The notes below the pieces were generated by a model that had not been told where the DNA came from, searched no databases, and saw only the letters and a list, made by a program, of their open reading frames with translations. A stretch of DNA of 64,000 nucleotides from Chitinophaga filiformis (GTDB lineage Bacteria; Bacteroidota; Bacteroidia; Chitinophagales; Chitinophagaceae): NCBI RefSeq assembly GCF_900102545.1, contig NZ_FNBN01000011.1, positions 80,603 to 144,602 on the forward strand, written 5' to 3'. The translations under genes were made by a program, and so were the position numbers. Shown here one piece after another: positions 35,948 through 43,465 of this stretch. The number at the start of each line of letters is the position of its first letter. The first letter of the stretch is position 1.

Positions 35948-36802
35948 CTATTGCTTGTTGCTTCGTTTTACCCTATAATTCGTTGGTGTAACGCCATATT
36001 TATCATGAAAACTCCTGGTAAAATTGGCGAGGTCATTAAATCCACAGTCAAAAGCAATGTCTGTAATACGTTGATCAGAGATGAGAAGTAGCTCGGCGGC
36101 TCTTTCCAGTCTTTTGCTTTTTAAATAATTGGCAGGCGAATCATTGTATAGTTTTCTGAATTCTCTTTTAAAAGAAGAAACACTTAGATTCGCTTTTTCT
36201 GCCAGCTCCTCAACGCCGATCTGTGAAAACAGGTGGGCTTCTATAATTTGTTTGAAGGTATATACTGCAGGCGAAAAAAGCTGGGACAAGATGACTTGTA
36301 TGGTTTCAGCCTCCCGTGTTTGCGATAACAAAAGAATGATTTCCTTTAATTTTAAAATTAAAATTTCGTCATTTACCAAAGATGGGTTTTCAAAATAAAA
36401 AAGGAGGCCTTCAATATATTTCTGAATCAAAAAATCATTATTGATTTTTCCGACGGATTGATTGGTTACTTTTCTACCTGGCTGAAATAGCAAAGGAAGG
36501 TCTTTTTCGTAAATTTTCTTTAAAATGTCCGGATGGAAAGTAACAATTACAGTTTCGTTATTGTTGTTAGCATTTGATTCGCGTATCTGCTGTCCGGAGT
36601 TTATACAGTTCAGCAACAGGGAATAGTTGGTAGGAATATGTATTTGGTCACCCTCAAATTGATATTGCATCTCACCTTTTAACATATATAAAAAGCAAGC
36701 TTGTTCTGAAACAGGAAACGTATATTCAAACGGAGGTTTTAAATCTATCTTTTGAATAAATATTTTTCCAAACAATTCAATTTTTTTATACTCGATGATC
36801 AT
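35948..36802 (-). CDS. AraC family transcriptional regulator
   Basis: This 284-residue protein has a divergent N-terminal sensor domain (FPVSEQACFLYMLKGEMQYQ) and a C-terminal AraC HTH (LSVSSFKREFRKLYNDSPAN, ITDIAFDCGFNDLANFTRSF). The gene is markedly richer in A+T than those before 31 kb, which suggests a different origin. A CAAAAATA sequence at 36849-36856 (TATTTTTG on the gene strand) fits the -7 consensus, about 46 bp before the ATG. A membrane protein gene follows on the same strand. Confidence 0.9.
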   Translation of the reverse strand: MIIEYKKIELFGKIFIQKIDLKPPFEYTFPVSEQACFLYMLKGEMQYQFEGDQIHIPTNYSLLLNCINSGQQIRESNANNNNETVIVTFHPDILKKIYEKDLPLLFQPGRKVTNQSVGKINNDFLIQKYIEGLLFYFENPSLVNDEILILKLKEIILLLSQTREAETIQVILSQLFSPAVYTFKQIIEAHLFSQIGVEELAEKANLSVSSFKREFRKLYNDSPANYLKSKRLERAAELLLISDQRITDIAFDCGFNDLANFTRSFHDKYGVTPTNYRVKRSNKQ

Positions 36803-36848
36803 TTATCTTAAAATATTTTATAGTTGCTATCCGGTTCATTTTATCTCC

Positions 36849-36856
36849 CAAAAATA
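36849..36856 (-). promoter_or_regulatory. Candidate -7 element of the AraC gene at 35948-36802
   Basis: TATTTTTG on the minus strand fits TAnnTTTG. A TTTG lies 24 bp further upstream (36881-36884), slightly beyond the usual spacing. Confidence 0.4.
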
Positions 36857-36864
36857 CGCAATGA

Positions 36865-36960
36865 TCATTCAACTTTAAGCCAAACTTAGATAAAATTGCC
36901 TATGCACCAGTAATAGTTACTGCTGTTCCCGCTGAAGAAATTCCTGTTTTTGGCACTTGA
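36865..36960 (+). pseudogene. 3' end of a lost gene
   Basis: After a stop at 36862 the plus strand reads SFNFKPNLDKIAYAPVIVTA and then VPAEEIPVFGT before a TGA at 36958-36960. The composition is protein-like, and a strong terminator follows 4 bp later with no other gene on this strand to serve. I interpret it as the last 31 codons of a gene whose body has been lost. The family is not recognised. Confidence 0.35.
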
Positions 36961-36964
36961 GTAA

Positions 36965-36994
36965 AAGCCCCGTAAAGTTGATTTTACGGGGCTT
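36965..36994 (+). terminator. Hairpin terminator behind a gene remnant
   Basis: AAGCCCCGTAAA and TTTACGGGGCTT form a perfect 12-bp stem, followed by CTCTGTTTT. The only upstream plus-strand coding sequence is the remnant ending at 36960. The remaining spacer to 37143 shows no gene. Confidence 0.8.
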
Positions 36995-37143
36995 CTCTGT
37001 TTTGTGCAAGTCAGCTTTTACGTTTTGTCCCGGCCAGCGCCAAAGTTCATTATTTGCTCAACGTTTCCATTGGCACCGTATGCCCACTAACCCCAAAACC
37101 TTATTATCGATTCGTTGTATTACTTTGTACCGTCCATTTATTA

Positions 37144-37881
37144 TTACCAAGGCACTTCTCCCGTTTCAGGATTATTCTCTTCACTAAAGAACTTTCCAGT
37201 CGGTCCGTTTTTGTCAATCAGAGCATACTTTATAATTCGCATTCCGGCATTTTCAACACTTCCCGGCCCACGATGACCATTGAAATCCGTCTTTGTATAT
37301 CCTGGACAAACAGCATTTACTTTGAAGTTACTATCCCTTAGCTCGTAGGCCAAAACGACTGTATACATGTTCATTGCTGATTTGGAAGAAAGATAAACGG
37401 CTCCTTTGTAGTCATAATATCTATATGAAGGGTCGCTGTGCAAAGTAATTGAACCCTGACTTGAACTTACATTAACAATACGAGGTTCAGGAGATTTTTT
37501 CAATAAATCAATAAATGCCTGCGTAACTCTAATGACCCCGTATACATTTGTATCGTATGCTATTTTGAATTGGTCTATGGTTGAATCAAGTGCCGCCTGT
37601 GGATAGCCTCCGTAAATGCCAGCATTATTGATAAGTATGTCCAGGACTTCCATTTTTCTCCCTATTTCCGTACGGGCATTTTTTACAGATTCATCATCAG
37701 TAATGTCAAGCTGAATAGCCTCTACATTACTTAATCCCTCTGCCTTTAACTTTTTCACGGCTGCCATACCGTTTTCTAAATTGCGACTGCCGAGGTAAAC
37801 ATACACTCCCTTTTGAGCGAGCTGTCGTACAACTTCAAAGCCAATGCTTTTGTTGGCTCCTGTTACTAATGCTGATTTCAT
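37144..37881 (-). CDS. SDR family oxidoreductase
   Basis: This 245-residue protein has the cofactor motif TGANKSIG (7-14), NNAG (85-88), a Ser triplet at 139-141 and the active-site YLSSK (Tyr163, Lys167). Together with LDSTIDQFKIAYDTNVYGVI this is the carbonyl-reductase-like subgroup of classical SDR enzymes. It probably reduces a small carbonyl compound with NADPH. It lies 82 bp downstream of an AraC regulator on the same strand, and CAAAAGTA at 37912-37919 (TACTTTTG on the gene strand) is a plausible -7 element of its own promoter. The region is A+T-rich. Confidence 0.93.
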   Translation of the reverse strand: MKSALVTGANKSIGFEVVRQLAQKGVYVYLGSRNLENGMAAVKKLKAEGLSNVEAIQLDITDDESVKNARTEIGRKMEVLDILINNAGIYGGYPQAALDSTIDQFKIAYDTNVYGVIRVTQAFIDLLKKSPEPRIVNVSSSQGSITLHSDPSYRYYDYKGAVYLSSKSAMNMYTVVLAYELRDSNFKVNAVCPGYTKTDFNGHRGPGSVENAGMRIIKYALIDKNGPTGKFFSEENNPETGEVPW

Positions 37882-37911
37882 GTTTTCTTACTTTTAGCTT
37901 AATTTATGAAG

Positions 37912-37919
37912 CAAAAGTA
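37912..37919 (-). promoter_or_regulatory. Candidate -7 element of the SDR gene at 37144-37881
   Basis: TACTTTTG on the minus strand matches TAnnTTTG, 30 bp before the ATG. The nearest TTTG upstream (37946-37949) is 26 bp away, wider than usual. Confidence 0.4.
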
Positions 37920-37963
37920 GATAGGTAAAAAATAGAGGAGATGGACAAATCAATTGATTACCT

Positions 37964-38830
37964 TCACGAATCTTGCTGGGCTTCTAAAAACTCACTTACG
38001 CTTTTCCCAGTGCATTTTTTAAAAAATCTGGAAAAGTAATCGGGGTCATTAAAACCCAATTCATAAGCCAATTCCTTTACAGAACGGGGAGAGTAAAGTA
38101 GTTTGCGCTTTGCTTCAATCATCAAACGGTTCGTAAAAAAATCCTTTGGCGAAACGCCCGAGTATTCTTTTACAATCCGATATAGGCTGTTTGTTGTTAA
38201 AGCCAATTTATCAGCTATTGTATTAACAGAAAGCTGCTCAGTAAGATGCGTTTCCACCACCAATTTGAACTCGATAAACTTTGATAGGTTAGTGTTTAAA
38301 ACATCAACTGGTTCTTTGCTTTTAAAGTAAGCACTATTTAACTCTGTCAATAGCAGGTTCAGGTAGGCCAATATTATCTCTGTGTCGATTGGATCTTTAT
38401 CTACGTGAAGTATTTGATCTAAAGTTTCAAAAACCTTTCTTACTCTCTCCCTCGCAACATTGCCCAAAATTATATTTTGTGAGTTTAAAGGGTTAACTAA
38501 AAAGGGAAATTGTTGTGGTAGCAATGCCAGGGTATTTTCATCAAATAGTACCTTAAAATACTTAAGATCAGCAGTTTTAGATGGAGGCGTAAAAACTTGA
38601 TTAGGCATGGCAAAAAGCAAATGTCCTTCAGCAAGAGTGATGTCTTCTAAATCCAGACTGTATGTAGTAGAACCGCTTTCAATCAGGACTATAAAGTAAG
38701 AAGTGAGCCGTCGAGGTTGCTGAAGCTTTTGCTGAATGTCAGCAGAAGGATAAGGATTGTCGTTAGAGACAAGCTTTATACTCAACTTGTCGTTCTGTAA
38801 GTTTTCGGATTTTCCATTTACATCTTGCAT
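37964..38830 (-). CDS. AraC family transcriptional regulator
   Basis: This 288-residue protein has an N-terminal sensor domain (YFIVLIESGSTTYSLDLEDI, HLLFAMPNQVFTPP) and a C-terminal AraC HTH (LTTNSLYRIVKEYSGVSPKD, VKELAYELGFNDPDYFSRFF). The SDR gene immediately downstream on the same strand is its likely target. TAAATTTG on the minus strand (38841-38848) ends 10 bp before the ATG, so the leader would be very short. The gene is A+T-rich like its neighbours. Confidence 0.92.
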   Translation of the reverse strand: MQDVNGKSENLQNDKLSIKLVSNDNPYPSADIQQKLQQPRRLTSYFIVLIESGSTTYSLDLEDITLAEGHLLFAMPNQVFTPPSKTADLKYFKVLFDENTLALLPQQFPFLVNPLNSQNIILGNVARERVRKVFETLDQILHVDKDPIDTEIILAYLNLLLTELNSAYFKSKEPVDVLNTNLSKFIEFKLVVETHLTEQLSVNTIADKLALTTNSLYRIVKEYSGVSPKDFFTNRLMIEAKRKLLYSPRSVKELAYELGFNDPDYFSRFFKKCTGKSVSEFLEAQQDS

Positions 38831-38840
38831 ATTGTCTGCT

Positions 38841-38848
38841 CAAATTTA
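38841..38848 (-). promoter_or_regulatory. Candidate -7 element of the AraC gene at 37964-38830
   Basis: TAAATTTG on the minus strand fits TAnnTTTG. A TTG lies 15 bp upstream (38864-38866), shorter than usual. Confidence 0.4.
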
Positions 38849-39308
38849 GTAGGTGTTGCTTTACAATGACCGCTAACATTATATTTCCGCTATTATACGC
38901 TATTATTAGCGGGAAACAATATTTTCAAGGTATTATTTATTAGCCATTTATGCAAAAAACGGTTGTAACCGGGTAGCGCATGATTACCATCACCGCACTC
39001 ACAGCATGTAATTTTAACAAACAGAGAAAGGACGCTATCAATGCCAGAAATAAATCAGCCAACGCCATCCTATTGCTTACTACTGCCGTTTTATTTCACC
39101 CTAAAATTAAGTGTTCTAAATACAATTAAATTGTATTAATTTAAGAAAGAAATCGCGATATAATAACATTTGAACATGCCTTACAGACAGCAACTATTTC
39201 TTCGGAAGTACCTTATTGTTGTTGGTGAAAATGAATAACACTCACCATTGTTTACACATGTCTGTATCGATGAAGTACTACAATGTTAAAACTAAATCTA
39301 TAATAACT
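38849..39308. other. Intergenic region, possible small lipoprotein-like frame
   Basis: No clear gene. A frame at 38980-39129 (plus) starts MITITALTACNFNKQRKDAI with a lipobox-like LTAC and runs 49 codons; it may be a truncated lipoprotein or chance. The sequence just before the esterase start (39216-39308) is open in frame but reads unlike a signal peptide, so the start was placed at 39309. Confidence 0.3.
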
Positions 39309-41225
39309 ATGAAAAGGCTGGTCCTTACCATTGCTGCTTTTTGTATGGCCCATATGACCGGGCATACTCAAGCAATTGTTACCCATGCGCCTGAAGGTTT
39401 TGATACCCTGCGTAATAATATCATCCACGGAAAGATTGATACCATCGTATACGCTTCGAAAACGGTAGGTACTAAGCGTAGGGCCCTCGTGTATACACCG
39501 CCCGGTTACTCTAAAAAAGCCAGATATCCTGTATTGTATCTACTACATGGCATTGGTGGCGATGAGAAGGAGTGGCTCAACGGTGGTAGTCCTCAGGTGA
39601 TCCTGGATAACCTGTATGCTGACGGCAAATTAACGCCGATGATCGTTGTTATGCCAAATGGAAGAGCTATGAAAGATGATCGTGCTACGGGCAATATTAT
39701 GGCGCCTGAGAAAATTAAGGCATTCGCTACTTTCGAACAGGACTTGTTGCAAGACCTTATTCCCTTTGTTGAAAAGCAATTCCCGGTGCTTAGAGATAGG
39801 GAGAACCGCGCCATTGCGGGTTTATCTATGGGAGGAGGCCAGTCCCTTAACTTTGGCTTGGGTAATCTTGATCGGTTTGCCTGGGTTGGCGGTTTTTCTT
39901 CAGCTCCTAATACCCGAAGTCCAGAGCTACTGGTACCTGATCCTGAAACTGCGAAAAAGCAGCTCAAGCTACTTTGGATTTCCTGCGGCGATAATGATAA
40001 CCTGATCGGCTTTAGTAAACGTACACATGACTACTTGTATGAAAACAAGGTACCACACATTTATTATATAGAGCCGGGTGTTCATGACTTCAAAGTCTGG
40101 AAAAACGGTCTCTACATGTTTGCTCAGTTTCTCTTTAAGCCCGTTGATCCGTCTGTTTTTATGCAATATACGGTGCTGGGTACACCTGCGGCTACTAATG
40201 TACGCAATGCCAGCTTCCCACAGGTTTTGCCCGACAACCGTGTAGTATTTCGTTTAAAAGCACCACAGGCGCAACGGGTACAGATTGATCTTGGTAAAAA
40301 ATATGATCTGACAAAGGATACTGCAGGTTATTGGACAGGTGTGACTGATTCTGTCGGCGAAGGTTTCCATTATTACTCATTGTTGATAAACGGTGTCGCC
40401 GTTGCCGATCCGGCCAGCGAAACTTTTTATGGAATGGGCCGCATGGCTGCAGGTATTGAGATTCCTTTTGCCGATGGCGCTTTTTATGCTGTTAAAGATG
40501 TGCCCCACGGTGACGTATGCATCAAGCGCTACTTCTCCCAGGTCACCAATTCCTGGCGTCGTTGTTTTGTATATACGCCTCCAGGATATGATACTGCTAC
40601 AAATCAGCGATATCCTGTACTCTATCTGTTGCATGGCGGAGGCGAGGACGAACGGGGATGGAGTGCGCAAGGCAAAACAGATTTGATCCTTGACAATCTT
40701 ATTGCCGCAAAACAAGCTAACCCTATGCTCGTAGTGATGATGGATGGCAATGTATCTACGGGAACCTTTAATGAGCAATCTCTGCGGACCTTTGAAAATG
40801 AGTTAATGCGCGTTGTTATTCCTTTTATTGAGAAGAATTATCGCATAGTAGCAAACGCGGAACACAGAGCATTGGCGGGACTGTCTATGGGTGGTATACA
40901 AACGCTTTACGCGGGTATTAATAACACCGATCAATTTGCTTATCTGGGCGTGTTCAGTTCTGGCTGGTTTGGCGGTAAGCAACCGGCGGCAGAACAGCAA
41001 TACGCTTTCATGAAGCAGTCAGTCAGTAAAATTAATGGCAACCTGAAACAATTCTGGATTGCTATGGGCGGCAAGGAAGACATAGCCTACAACAACTGCC
41101 GGAATATGCTGGCCCGGTTTGATGAAATGCAGATTAAATATAACTACAGCGAATATCCTGGCGGCCATACCTGGCCGGTATGGCGTAATAATCTATATAA
41201 GTTTGCACAACTGTTATTCAAATAA
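39309..41225 (+). CDS. Secreted tandem esterase (two CE1-like domains)
   Basis: From the ATG at 39309 the 638-residue protein has a signal peptide (MKRLVLTIAAFCMAHMTGHTQ), a first esterase domain (about 30-275), a linker beta-sandwich like the N-terminal E-set of feruloyl esterases (about 285-395) and a second esterase domain (about 400-638). Each half has VLYLLHGxGGDExxW or LLHGGGEDERGW, a GLSMGG nucleophile (S173 and S526) and a late His (GVHDFKVW, H259; GGHTWPVW, H620). Both catalytic triads look intact. The family removes feruloyl or acetyl groups from hemicellulose. The gene is monocistronic, followed by a terminator. Confidence 0.9.
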   Translation: MKRLVLTIAAFCMAHMTGHTQAIVTHAPEGFDTLRNNIIHGKIDTIVYASKTVGTKRRALVYTPPGYSKKARYPVLYLLHGIGGDEKEWLNGGSPQVILDNLYADGKLTPMIVVMPNGRAMKDDRATGNIMAPEKIKAFATFEQDLLQDLIPFVEKQFPVLRDRENRAIAGLSMGGGQSLNFGLGNLDRFAWVGGFSSAPNTRSPELLVPDPETAKKQLKLLWISCGDNDNLIGFSKRTHDYLYENKVPHIYYIEPGVHDFKVWKNGLYMFAQFLFKPVDPSVFMQYTVLGTPAATNVRNASFPQVLPDNRVVFRLKAPQAQRVQIDLGKKYDLTKDTAGYWTGVTDSVGEGFHYYSLLINGVAVADPASETFYGMGRMAAGIEIPFADGAFYAVKDVPHGDVCIKRYFSQVTNSWRRCFVYTPPGYDTATNQRYPVLYLLHGGGEDERGWSAQGKTDLILDNLIAAKQANPMLVVMMDGNVSTGTFNEQSLRTFENELMRVVIPFIEKNYRIVANAEHRALAGLSMGGIQTLYAGINNTDQFAYLGVFSSGWFGGKQPAAEQQYAFMKQSVSKINGNLKQFWIAMGGKEDIAYNNCRNMLARFDEMQIKYNYSEYPGGHTWPVWRNNLYKFAQLLFK

Positions 41226-41270
41226 CATTCAACAGTTGAATGTTAAAATATAGATTCCGGGGAGAAGGCC

Positions 41271-41303
41271 ACTCACCAGCATTAATTGCTGGTGAGTCTT
41301 TTT
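41271..41303 (+). terminator. Terminator of the tandem esterase gene
   Basis: ACTCACCAGC-ATTAATT-GCTGGTGAGT is a perfect 10-bp stem followed by CTTTTT, 45 bp after the stop codon. Confidence 0.88.
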
Positions 41304-41352
41304 GCCAGTTCCGTATACAGACATCCCCCTTCCCTACCAACCAGATGCCTTT

Positions 41353-42384
41353 CTATTCCGAAGCGTCTTTTTCTTTGGGGATCTTAATCACCGGCAGTTT
41401 TTCACCTTTCTGCTTTGCCACCCTATAATGTGACCAGTTCTCGATTTCCTGTTCACCATAGAGTATCATTCTTACCGGTATGTCTTTAGTATCCATATCG
41501 CCTATATACATCTGGTTATGCTCGGGCACATCTTCATAACTGACCCTGAGCTGCGCTTTATTCTCCGCGGTGGGATCTTCAATATACTGCTGGTAGGCTT
41601 GTATGCAGATAGCAATAGAATCAGGCTCGCCTTTCAACGTCCTTAACAAGTCATTTATTTCCAGTATCTTTTGATGAATATCAGTTACATAATGGTTTTC
41701 ACCGATAATGAAACTCCCAAGCCCATAGATAGATACCTTTGTGTGTTGAGGAAGGTCGGTAACCACTATCTTCTTTTCTACCAGTTCCTGCAGTGCTGAA
41801 AAAGTCAGATCAAACGGCTTCTCCAGCCGGCCAAAATTAATCGTCAGATCAGCGAAGACTGTTACTTTGATCAGAAAGTAATCATCTCCTGACTTATAAA
41901 ACAGGTTTACACTGTCGCCTTTTATTTTCTCAGGAAATGGATCTCTTGGGTGTTTACTATGTGGCTTATAGATGTTACCCGTTCCCGACTCCCCTATTCT
42001 GGCGCCATGCACAATCTTTTGCCGGTATTTAAAGATATTTTCCATTTCCGGATTCAACTCTTTAATAAGAGATAACACATATCCAATGAAGCTATCTCTA
42101 TCAAATATCCAGGAGCTACCGGTGACGGTCCAACAGCCCAGGCCATGAATAGATATGCATTCATCATCGGGAATGCTGAGCGATACCCAGTCATTGTAGA
42201 CATCCTCCTTAAAATGCTCGAAGTCTTCAAAATTCCAGCAGTTCACCCGTCCATCTTCATAAACATCCAGATCAGTAAAATGATAATATCCGTTACGAAT
42301 GAATGCGGGGATCGAGACGCCTTCAATTATCCGGTTCCGATAAACTTTTGTTGCAGGAGGAAAGTATTTGTCTTCAGCTTTCAT
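41353..42384 (-). CDS. Hypothetical protein with an internal duplication
   Basis: A 343-residue soluble, acidic protein without signal. Two halves look alike: NGYYHFTDLDVYEDGRVNCW...VSLSIPDDECISIHGLGCWTV...FIGYVLSLIKELNPE (about 30-120) and GDDYFLIKVTVFADLTINFG...IVVTDLPQHTKVSIYGLGSF...HQKILEINDLLRTLK (about 165-250). The tail is charged (KLPVIKIPKEKDASE). The first half recalls a domain of unknown function found near polymorphic toxin-immunity genes, but this is from memory and weak. No operon partner is present. Confidence 0.72.
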   Translation of the reverse strand: MKAEDKYFPPATKVYRNRIIEGVSIPAFIRNGYYHFTDLDVYEDGRVNCWNFEDFEHFKEDVYNDWVSLSIPDDECISIHGLGCWTVTGSSWIFDRDSFIGYVLSLIKELNPEMENIFKYRQKIVHGARIGESGTGNIYKPHSKHPRDPFPEKIKGDSVNLFYKSGDDYFLIKVTVFADLTINFGRLEKPFDLTFSALQELVEKKIVVTDLPQHTKVSIYGLGSFIIGENHYVTDIHQKILEINDLLRTLKGEPDSIAICIQAYQQYIEDPTAENKAQLRVSYEDVPEHNQMYIGDMDTKDIPVRMILYGEQEIENWSHYRVAKQKGEKLPVIKIPKEKDASE

Positions 42385-42553
42385 AAGTTGAGATTCAAAG
42401 CGTACATAGCAAGGTAAAGATAATTAAAGCAATACTCAAATAGTTGAGTGCTGTGTCAAAAGTTCGGGTTATTCCATTTGCAATAGTTGACATCGGACAC
42501 CGGGTGCTACTTCTGCTGTCGCTATTACTGTTTGGCGGCTAGTTTATCAGGTG

Positions 42554-42594
42554 AAAGGAAGTTGCATCAAATTAGTTCTGATACAACCTCCTTT
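42554..42594 (+). terminator. Terminator-like hairpin without an upstream gene
   Basis: AAAGGA-GTTG-ATCA pairs with TGAT-CAAC-TCCTTT with two mismatches, followed by TTATTGTTTAT. No plus-strand gene precedes it, so it may be left from a lost gene. Confidence 0.5.
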
Positions 42595-42644
42595 TTATTG
42601 TTTATAAGATCCAATATGTCAAGAACGTTTCCTGGTTGCAGATA

Positions 42645-42746
42645 CCGCTTTGAAGCCGCTTTGATACCGCTAATCCTGCGTTCATCTTACGTTCATGAAC
42701 GTAAGATGAACGCAGGATTAGCGGTATCAAAGCGGCTTCAAAGCGG
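42645..42746. repeat. 102-bp perfect palindrome
   Basis: The 51 bases from 42645 to 42695 are followed with no spacer by their exact reverse complement (42696-42746). The centre is GTTCATGAAC. Each arm has internal repeats: CCGCTTTGA occurs twice, then TACCGC, and CGTTCAT occurs twice around CTTA. Flanking bases do not continue the symmetry. No coding frame or recognised element covers it. Confidence 0.95.
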
Positions 42747-42790
42747 CAAAAAACAAGCTAAATGTGCCAATTGCTATACAAAAGAAAAAA

Positions 42791-42814
42791 CCGCCTCAAC
42801 TATTATTGAGACGG
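42791..42814 (-). terminator. Terminator of the small secreted protein gene
   Basis: CCGCCTCAA and TTGAGACGG pair with one mismatch. On the minus strand the stem is followed by TTTTTTCTTT, about 130 bp after the stop of the 121-residue protein gene. Confidence 0.65.
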
Positions 42815-42942
42815 CTCTTTATATTTTATGCTATTTCACGTTAGTATGTCATATTCCATCCCAAATCGGTTCGAAGATTAGGCAATGAACCAATATAATT
42901 CTCCTATGACCTAACTGTCAGAGCAAATCGGATCTATTACAC

Positions 42943-43308
42943 TTAATTGCAAAAAGGATAAAGCGGGCAGAGTTTCAACTTAGCTTTTTTGATAGATTCA
43001 ACGCTAACTTCATACTCTTCGCTATTGTTGATTTTAGGCGTCTGTGCAGCTTTTATTTCTGTTAACAATGTCCGGTAGCGTTCAAGGATCTTCGCCAGAT
43101 TTTTACTTGATCCATCTTGCTGGTATGCCTCGGTCGCTTTCTGTGTTAAGATATCAAACGCCTTATTCGCGTTGTCACTGATAACGACATTCGCCAATAT
43201 CTCACGTTTGGCTTCAACCAGCTTTACATTCAATGAATCTTTGGATTGTGCTTTAGTTTGCAGGCAGAAAAGCAGCAGGGATCCACATAATAGTTTGTAC
43301 ATCTTCAT
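42943..43308 (-). CDS. Small secreted hypothetical protein
   Basis: This 121-residue protein has a signal peptide (MYKLLCGSLLLFCLQTKAQ) and a mature part that is mainly alpha-helical and charged, including KATEAYQQDGSSKNLAKILE and YEVSVESIKKAKLKLC. It ends with Cys residues (LCPLYPFCN). No family is recognised. It lies 157 bp downstream of the helical protein at 43466-44953 on the same strand, but a shared transcript cannot be shown. Confidence 0.68.
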   Translation of the reverse strand: MKMYKLLCGSLLLFCLQTKAQSKDSLNVKLVEAKREILANVVISDNANKAFDILTQKATEAYQQDGSSKNLAKILERYRTLLTEIKAAQTPKINNSEEYEVSVESIKKAKLKLCPLYPFCN

Positions 43309-43465
43309 AAGATTTAGTTAAAAGGGAATTAAATGAGTGCTGTGCAAGCAGACCCAATAGTAGCGTCTGGTGCTTTACTTTGCCAGGCATTTAATCTCCG
43401 AAGTTGTAAAAATACCAACTACTAAGTAGTTTTACAAACTCCCTTGCCGGATCTGGTGTCAAATT

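Larger units (their letters stand above)
42385..42942. other. Intergenic region with hairpins and a large palindrome
   Basis: The 558-bp spacer has no credible gene; the frame crossing it is rich in Cys and Arg and runs through the palindrome. It holds a terminator-like hairpin at 42554-42594, the 102-bp palindrome and a further hairpin at 42791-42814. Confidence 0.6.

Noticed and set aside
35861..36091. Plus-strand frame of 76 codons opposite the AraC C-terminus
   Set aside because: It runs antisense through the conserved AraC HTH end at 35948 and has no recognisable features.
42487..42888. Plus-strand frame of 133 codons through the palindrome
   Set aside because: Cys/Arg-rich composition without family features, and it crosses two hairpins and the perfect palindrome.
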